Source: Verrucomicrobiales bacterium (GTDB taxonomy: Bacteria > Verrucomicrobiota > Verrucomicrobiia > Limisphaerales > RI-55). From it: 19,253 nt of DNA. Below the pieces are notes generated by a model. That model searched no databases, had not been told where the DNA came from, and saw only the letters and a list, made by a program, of their open reading frames with translations. The stretch lies in contig DNDP01000465.1 of the NCBI GenBank assembly GCA_003484235.1, positions 26,661 through 45,913 of the forward strand, written 5' to 3'. Positions 14,879 through 19,253 of the stretch are shown here, one piece after another (position 1 is the stretch's first letter; every line of letters starts with the position of its first letter). Made by a program: the position numbers and the translations under genes.

Positions 14879-16414
14879 TTACCGCCTCCACTTTAACCAC
14901 CGCTCCATCCACTGTTTCACCGTCGGGGTCAGCCGGGTCCTGTTGAACTGATCGCCGCATTTGCGGATGGCCTCCGCCTGGGTGGGGTAGGGGTGGATGA
15001 CGCTCGCCAGCTTGCCGAGACCCAGACCGGCGGCCATCGCGGTGCTGATCTCGCTGATCATCTCGCCGGCGTGCCGCGCCACAATCGTCGCACCGACGAT
15101 GCCGTCCTTGCCCTTCACCGTGTGAACTTTCACCAACCCGTTCTCCTCGCCCTCGGTAATCGCGCGATCGACATGCGCGAACGGCTGCGTCCAGGTGTCG
15201 ATGGCCAGGCCGCGCTCCTCCGCCTCGCGCGGATACAGCCCGACGTGCGCAATCTCGGGATCGGTGTAAGTGCACCACGGCATGGTAAGCGCGCTGAGCC
15301 GCTTGCGGCCAAGTCCGGCGACGGAGAACAAAGCGTTCTGGATCACGATGCGCGCCGCGAAGTCCGCCGCGTGCGTGAACTTCCAGCTCATGCACACGTC
15401 GCCTGCCGCGAAGATGTTCGGGTTGGCGGTCTGCAGATGGTCGTCCACCTGCACGCCCTTCCGCTCGTCGAACCGCACGCCGACACCCTCCAGATTCAAC
15501 CCCTGTACATTCGGTGCGCGCCCGGCGCCGACGAGGATCTCGTCCACCTCGAACGACTCGGAGGCGCCGTTCCGTTGCACAAGCAGCGTCCTGCCGGCCT
15601 CAGAGCGATTGACCTGTTGAAGGCGGGCGTCGAGCACGAGTTGCACGCCGTCGCGCTGGAGTTCGTCCTGCACGATGGCGGCGGCGTCCGGGTCTTCGCG
15701 GTCGAGGACGTGCCCCTTGTTGTGCATCAGCGTGACCTGCGAGCCGAGGAGTGCAAAGGCCTGGGCGAGTTCGCAGCCGATGGGACCGCCACCAATCACC
15801 GCGAGCCGGCGGGGAAGCGAGGTGAGATTGAAGACGGATTCGTTCGTCAGGTAACCGGCATCAGCGAGGCCGCGAATGTCCGGCGAAACGGCCCTTGCAC
15901 CGGTGGCGATGACGGCCTTGGCAAAGCTGAGTTTGCGGCCATCGACCTCGATCGTGTTGCCATCCACGAACCGACCGCTGCCGAGAAAGACGTCCACGCC
16001 GAGATCGCGAAAACGTTGCGCGGAATCGGCCGGGCTGATCTGCGCGCGAAGCTTCCGCAGGCGCTCCATCACGGCGGGGAAGTCCACCTCGACCGAGCCG
16101 TTGAGCTTCACGCCGAAGCGTTCGCCGTCGCGGGCGTCCTTGGCGGCGCGGGCGGAACGGATGAGCGCCTTGGACGGCACGCAGCCGACGTTCAGGCAAT
16201 CGCCGCCCATGAGGTGTCGCTCGATCAGGGCGACCTTCGCGCCGAGCCCTGCTGCCCCCGCGGCGGTGACGAGTCCGGCCGTGCCCGCGCCGATGACGAC
16301 GAGATTGTAGCGATCGGCGGGCGTGGGGTTCACCCAGTCGGGCGGATGCACCTGGGCCGCGAGCGCCTGGTTGTGCGTGTCCCAAGGCGCGAGAGATTCA
16401 CGGATGGAGGACAT
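14879..16414 (-). CDS. FAD-dependent pyridine nucleotide-disulfide oxidoreductase (mercuric reductase-like)
   Basis: This 511-residue flavoprotein is of the lipoamide dehydrogenase/mercuric reductase class. After a 34-residue extension come the FAD loop VVIGAGTAGL (39-48) and the redox disulfide Cys73/Cys78 (GGDCLNVGCVPSKAL). The NAD(P) loop is VIGGGPIGCELAQAF (about 206-220) and the second FAD motif is NIFAAGDV. The dimer-interface pair His474/Glu481 (HPYPTQAEA) completes the active site. It lacks the N-terminal heavy-metal domain and the C-terminal Cys pair of true MerA, so mercury reduction is unlikely. Related proteins are often encoded beside, or fused to, VTT/TVP38 membrane proteins, as here: the VTT gene ends 10 nt upstream. 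Its physiological disulfide or quinone-type substrate is unknown. ATG 16414 has no Shine-Dalgarno. Confidence 0.9.
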   Translation of the reverse strand: MSSIRESLAPWDTHNQALAAQVHPPDWVNPTPADRYNLVVIGAGTAGLVTAAGAAGLGAKVALIERHLMGGDCLNVGCVPSKALIRSARAAKDARDGERFGVKLNGSVEVDFPAVMERLRKLRAQISPADSAQRFRDLGVDVFLGSGRFVDGNTIEVDGRKLSFAKAVIATGARAVSPDIRGLADAGYLTNESVFNLTSLPRRLAVIGGGPIGCELAQAFALLGSQVTLMHNKGHVLDREDPDAAAIVQDELQRDGVQLVLDARLQQVNRSEAGRTLLVQRNGASESFEVDEILVGAGRAPNVQGLNLEGVGVRFDERKGVQVDDHLQTANPNIFAAGDVCMSWKFTHAADFAARIVIQNALFSVAGLGRKRLSALTMPWCTYTDPEIAHVGLYPREAEERGLAIDTWTQPFAHVDRAITEGEENGLVKVHTVKGKDGIVGATIVARHAGEMISEISTAMAAGLGLGKLASVIHPYPTQAEAIRKCGDQFNRTRLTPTVKQWMERWLKWRR

Positions 16415-16424
16415 GGGGGATGGT

Positions 16425-17168
16425 TCAGGCAGATTCCTTGTCGGCGTCCGGGGCCTGCTCTTCCGGCAGGTCGATCTTGCGGTTCAACGCGCGCCAGGCG
16501 ATCCGCGTGACGTAGATGGTGACCGCCACCGTGGCGAGCAGACCGACGATCAACAGCACCCATTCGCCCGTGGTGCGGCCCTCGCTCTTGAGTCCCGCGC
16601 CCGCGACGCCGCCGAGATACACATACATCACGGTGCCGGGCAGCATCCCGATCCAGGAGGCGAAAAAGTAGTCGCGCAGGGAAACGCGCGTGAGCCCGAA
16701 CGCGTAGTTCAGGAACGTGAAGGGAAACACCGGCGCCAGACGGGTGAGCCCGACGATCTTCCAGCCCTCGTCGGCGACGGCCTTGTCGATCGACCGGAAC
16801 GTCTTGTTGCCTTCGATCTTCTTCGCCACCCAGTCGCGGGCCACGTAGCGCCCGACGAGGAACGCCGCCGTCGCGCCGAGCGTTGCCGCGATGGAAACGA
16901 TGATCGAGCCCTTGACCACGCCGAACACCGCCCCCGCGCCGAGCGTGAGCACCGAGCCGGGAATGAACAGCACCGTGGCCACGATGTAGAGCACGATGAA
17001 CAGCACCGGCCCCCAGATGCCGAGTGCCGCGATGCCGTCGAGCGCCGAGCGGAGGAGTTCCCCGCCGCCAAAATGCCGGTAGGCCCAGACGGCGACGCCC
17101 GCGACGATCAGCGCGAGCACGGCCTTCAGCCAGGTTGGCACGGAAAACGGGCGGGGAGTCTCTGGCAT
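16425..17168 (-). CDS. TVP38/TMEM64 family membrane protein (VTT domain, DedA-like)
   Basis: This 247-residue polytopic inner-membrane protein has hydrophobic segments at about 13-31, 50-70, 72-90, 92-108, 167-190 and 203-222. The VTT core is clear: FIPGSVLTLGAGAVFG (68-83), GATAAFLVGRYVARDW (98-113) and LTRLAPVFPFTFLNYAFGLT (141-160) with the conserved Arg143 and following Gly. Family members are linked to lipid scrambling or flipping and to proton-driven envelope homeostasis. Pairing with the downstream FAD disulfide oxidoreductase is a recurrent arrangement, so it may work with membrane redox chemistry. ATG 17168 was chosen over TTG 17204 because it lies 7 nt after a possible -10 box and gives a normal N-terminus. 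It is the first gene of the four-gene cluster. Confidence 0.9.
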   Translation of the reverse strand: MPETPRPFSVPTWLKAVLALIVAGVAVWAYRHFGGGELLRSALDGIAALGIWGPVLFIVLYIVATVLFIPGSVLTLGAGAVFGVVKGSIIVSIAATLGATAAFLVGRYVARDWVAKKIEGNKTFRSIDKAVADEGWKIVGLTRLAPVFPFTFLNYAFGLTRVSLRDYFFASWIGMLPGTVMYVYLGGVAGAGLKSEGRTTGEWVLLIVGLLATVAVTIYVTRIAWRALNRKIDLPEEQAPDADKESA

Positions 17169-17175
17169 CGAGGTA

Positions 17176-17204
17176 TTGATAGTTGGGTTCCAGTCTTCCG
17201 GCAA
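17176..17204 (-). promoter_or_regulatory. Possible promoter of the VTT/oxidoreductase/paralog cluster
   Basis: Minus-strand TTGCCG (17199-17204) and TATCAA (17176-17181) are spaced 17 nt apart. The -10 box ends 7 nt before ATG 17168, so transcription would start at or next to the start codon and give a leaderless mRNA. It is visible by eye only, with four-of-six matches for each box. Confidence 0.33.
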
Positions 17205-17263
17205 ACGGTGAATGCACCTGAGCGGGACATTCCGCCGAAACTTGGATGAATGTCTTCAGCAAA

Positions 17264-17310
17264 AATTCCCGTCTGCGAGGACGGCGAAAATCGCCGCGCC
17301 GGTAGCCGGC
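17264..17310 (-). terminator. Cluster of short hairpins after the UDP-sugar pyrophosphorylase gene
   Basis: Three perfect 5-bp stems lie just past the stop codon at 17313: 17298-17310 (GCCGG/CCGGC), 17283-17295 (GGCGA/TCGCC, AAA loop) and 17269-17284 (CCGTC/GACGG). On the minus strand the last is followed by GAATTTTTG, so it is a plausible weak intrinsic terminator. The first and second stems do not overlap each other; the second and third share two bases. Confidence 0.5.
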
Positions 17311-17312
17311 CT

Positions 17313-18719
17313 TCAGACCTTCTCGACCGTGTCCTGGTAGCGGCCGGGCGGAATCGAGCGGGTGGATTCCTGATCGTTCACCCACGCAACGTTGCCCGCG
17401 AGCACCACGCCGGGCTCGAACCGGAACGGTCCGGTGATCTTGAGCGACTCGCACTCGATCAGCGACGGAGTTCCCGCCGCGATCAAATCCTCCAACCCAT
17501 CCACCAGTTTGTAGCGGGAGGAATCCAGATCGATCACCGGCGGCTGGCCCCGGCGCGATTCGGCGAGCACGAGTCGCGCGTCGTCCGTGATGACATACGC
17601 ATCCGAACGCAAGGCCAGGAGATCGGCGGTCGTCTTGACGGGCGCAAAGCGATCACGGGGGACGACGACGGCGCCGGATTGGGCGAAGTTCTCGATGGCG
17701 GCACCCATCGCGCATTCGAGCTGAAGCACCTTCGTCGAAGCGGGATCGCGTGGATCGACCGTCTTGCGATTGGTGATCAGGGCCAGCGGCAGCGAACCGC
17801 CGTGCTGGTCGAGTTCCTCCTTCAATCGATCCAGCCGGATCCAGAGGTTGTTGGTGTTGAAGAACCGATGCCGGGTGATGTCCTGGAATTGATCCTTGTC
17901 GGCGTCGGGACACTGCGCCGATTCACGCAACAGCAGCCGGCCGCTCGCTCTGCCGCGCGCGAGATGTCCGCCCTTCTTGTCGGCGGCGGTGCGTTCGCAG
18001 ACCTCCATCATGAACGAGAGATCGGCGTTCGCGAAATGTTCCAGCAACCGCAGGTCAACTGTCGCGCCCAGGTTGTCGGAGTTGGAAACGAAGAGGAATT
18101 TCACGCCGCGTTCAAGCAATCGATCGAGCAGACCGCTGCCCAACAGGGAAGGATAGATGTCGCCGTGGCCGGGCGGGCACCATTCGAGGTCGGGCTGCGC
18201 CGGCCACGACACCGGACGCAGAGTTTCGGCGTCCAGTTTGGGCGCCTTGCTCTGGAGAAAGTCCAGCTCACCGGCGATGCCCAGCTCCGGATACTTCCGC
18301 AGATACGCGAGCGAATCCTCCTGCGTGCTGAAACTGTTCATCAGGTAGAAGGAGAGTCCGGGGGCGTTGGCGGTCTTCCGCAGGTGAAAGATCTGCCGGG
18401 CGATGAAGTCCAGAAACGTGTCGTCACCCTTCACGCGGATGAGGGACTTGGCGCGATCGAGCCCCATGCCGGTGCCGAGTCCACCGTTGAGCTTGATCAC
18501 GGCGAGCTGGTTCAGCCGCGACGCCGCGTTGTGCGAGGCGGCCGGCAGTGTGTCCAATGCCGGCAACTCGGCCACCGGATCGATGTCCGTTTCGGGAATC
18601 AATCCCGAGGCGCCTTGGGTGACCTGACGGACAGAGTTGAGAAATGCGTTGATGGCGGGGCGGGCGACGCCGCCGGCCAGCATCTTGTCTTCGATTTCCT
18701 TGAGGGTGGCTTCGTGCAT
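17313..18719 (-). CDS. UDP-sugar pyrophosphorylase (UTP--glucose-1-phosphate uridylyltransferase, UDPGP family)
   Basis: This 468-residue cytoplasmic nucleotidyltransferase transfers UMP from UTP to a sugar-1-phosphate, giving UDP-glucose or a related UDP-sugar for envelope and storage polysaccharides. It belongs to the eukaryote-like UDPGP family (PF01704), not the short bacterial GalU family. The signature is KLNGGLGTGMGLDRAKSLI (76-94) with the catalytic-type Lys91. Further motifs are EWCPPGHGDIYPSLL for the uridine/sugar site, FLFVSNSDNLGATVD for metal and phosphate, and FFNTNNLWI. Length fits single-domain members with a C-terminal left-handed helix. The exact sugar (glucose or GlcNAc) cannot be set from sequence alone. 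ATG 18719 was chosen because the longer frame from 18881 crosses the rpoD terminator. It lies downstream of rpoD. Confidence 0.9.
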   Translation of the reverse strand: MHEATLKEIEDKMLAGGVARPAINAFLNSVRQVTQGASGLIPETDIDPVAELPALDTLPAASHNAASRLNQLAVIKLNGGLGTGMGLDRAKSLIRVKGDDTFLDFIARQIFHLRKTANAPGLSFYLMNSFSTQEDSLAYLRKYPELGIAGELDFLQSKAPKLDAETLRPVSWPAQPDLEWCPPGHGDIYPSLLGSGLLDRLLERGVKFLFVSNSDNLGATVDLRLLEHFANADLSFMMEVCERTAADKKGGHLARGRASGRLLLRESAQCPDADKDQFQDITRHRFFNTNNLWIRLDRLKEELDQHGGSLPLALITNRKTVDPRDPASTKVLQLECAMGAAIENFAQSGAVVVPRDRFAPVKTTADLLALRSDAYVITDDARLVLAESRRGQPPVIDLDSSRYKLVDGLEDLIAAGTPSLIECESLKITGPFRFEPGVVLAGNVAWVNDQESTRSIPPGRYQDTVEKV

Positions 18720-18838
18720 GGTTGAGGTCTGGCAAAGGTTGCTGCGCCGACGCGCGCAGGTTAGGGGACCTTGCGGTAATTGAGAACCGGAATTCCACCT
18801 GAGCGCGGGGAGCCGGCTGATGAGCCGCGGGCTGCCGA

Positions 18839-18871
18839 AAAGAAAAACGGCGACCGGGTGTCGGTCGCCGT
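18839..18871 (-). terminator. Rho-independent terminator of rpoD
   Basis: On the minus strand a perfect 9-bp stem ACGGCGACC/GGTCGCCGT (18863-18871 with 18847-18855, loop of 7 nt) is followed directly by TTTTTCTTTT. It starts 22 nt after the stop codon at 18894. This is the clearest intrinsic terminator in the window and separates rpoD from the UDP-sugar pyrophosphorylase gene. Confidence 0.88.
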
Positions 18872-18893
18872 CGTGAGTCACTGAAAGTCTCGC

Positions 18894-19253
18894 CTACAAC
18901 AGATCCTCGCTCTCGAGGAAGCCCTGGAGCTGCCGGATGCGCGTCGGATGCCGCATCTTGCGGAGCGCCTTGGCCTCGATCTGACGGATGCGTTCGCGGG
19001 TGACCTTGAACTGCTTGCCGACTTCCTCGAGCGTGCGGCTGTAGCCGTCGCCGAGGCCGAAGCGGAGTTCGAGCACCTTGCGCTCGCGCTCGGTGAGGCT
19101 CGTCAGGACGTCGCCCAGCTTTTCCTTCAACAGGCTGTAGCTGGTCATGTCCGAAGGATTCTCGGCGGCCTTGTCCTCGATGAAATCGCCAAAGTTGGTG
19201 TCGTCGCTGTCGCCGACCGGACTCTGCAGCGAGATGGGCTGCTGGGCCATCTT
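18894..19253 (-). CDS. rpoD: RNA polymerase primary sigma factor, C-terminal part (5' end beyond window)
   Basis: The frame is open to the right edge, so only the last 119 residues are seen; the Met codon at 19250 is internal. The visible part starts in sigma region 3 (AQQPISLQSPVGDSDDTNFG then DFIEDKAAENP) and ends with region 4. That region contains LTERERKVLELRFGLGDGYS and the -35-binding helix-turn-helix TLEEVGKQFKVTRERIRQIE, then ALRKMRHPTR. These match the housekeeping sigma70 group almost residue for residue; an alternative group 2 sigma is possible but less likely. The conserved region 4.2 implies that the -35 element recognised in this organism resembles TTGACA. Confidence 0.93.
   Translation of the reverse strand, partial: KMAQQPISLQSPVGDSDDTNFGDFIEDKAAENPSDMTSYSLLKEKLGDVLTSLTERERKVLELRFGLGDGYSRTLEEVGKQFKVTRERIRQIEAKALRKMRHPTRIRQLQGFLESEDLL

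Noticed and set aside
14879..16414. Mercury resistance (merA) interpretation of the FAD oxidoreductase
   Set aside because: There is no N-terminal metal-binding domain, no C-terminal vicinal Cys pair, and no merR, merT or merP nearby. The VTT neighbour points to another role.
14993..16510. Plus-strand open frame of 505 codons
   Set aside because: It is the shadow of the FAD oxidoreductase gene; its translation is low-complexity His/Arg/Ala/Val without motifs.
16330..17454. Minus-strand open frame of 374 codons overlapping the VTT gene
   Set aside because: It is another frame of the VTT region, Arg-rich and hydrophilic, while the VTT frame shows membrane segments and conserved motifs.
17250..18725. 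Plus-strand open frame of 491 codons
   Set aside because: It is antisense to the UDP-sugar pyrophosphorylase, which has the complete UTP-binding signature on the minus strand.
18894..19250. A complete 118-residue sigma-like protein starting at 19250
   Set aside because: The frame continues open to the window edge, and the sequence starts in the middle of sigma region 3, so it is the end of a full-length sigma factor.

Overview
The window looks like chromosomal DNA of a GC-rich Verrucomicrobiota bacterium (Opitutae/Limisphaerales type). The clues are an SGNH-hydrolase plus PVC-type dehydrogenase fusion, a sensor kinase with an OB-like extracytoplasmic part, many secreted or outer-membrane proteins, and a Thermus-type malate dehydrogenase. 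This is inferred from protein families; no rRNA or other phylogenetic marker gene is complete here. No tRNA, rRNA, CRISPR array, insertion sequence or phage gene was seen.

Layout. Almost everything reads on the minus strand; only two genes (1920-2069 and 6366-7160) read on the plus strand. Positions 1-1780 hold the 5' part of a large secreted SGNH/beta-propeller protein that runs off the left edge. It is followed by a 49-residue lmo0937-type membrane peptide (+), a Tat-exported intradiol dioxygenase, an outer-membrane barrel made of two homologous halves, a lipoprotein alpha/beta hydrolase (DUF900 type) and deoxyribose-phosphate aldolase (deoC). Divergent from deoC is a membrane-anchored coiled-coil protein with a PepSY-like tail. 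It converges, across a hairpin-rich gap, with a secreted beta-helix protein. Upstream of that lies an overlapping two-component pair (NarL-type regulator and a kinase with four OB-like repeats). Next come a DUF883/ElaB-like membrane-anchor protein and mdh.

Positions 13220-17168 form a tight four-gene minus-strand cluster: a VTT/TVP38 (DedA-like) membrane protein, a mercuric-reductase-like FAD disulfide oxidoreductase, and two adjacent paralogous exported proteins of a family I do not recognise. The gaps are 10, 1 and 17 nt, so the four are probably co-transcribed. This is the best candidate for something undescribed. The right end holds a UDP-sugar pyrophosphorylase (UDPGP family) and the 3' end of the primary sigma factor gene (rpoD), which has a clear intrinsic terminator.

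Signals. Shine-Dalgarno sequences are nearly absent; many starts are instead preceded by A/C-rich leaders, two with AACC tandem units. Several possible -10 boxes lie only 7-13 nt before the start codon, which would mean leaderless or very short-leader mRNAs. Long open frames opposite the real genes are composition shadows and are not annotated.
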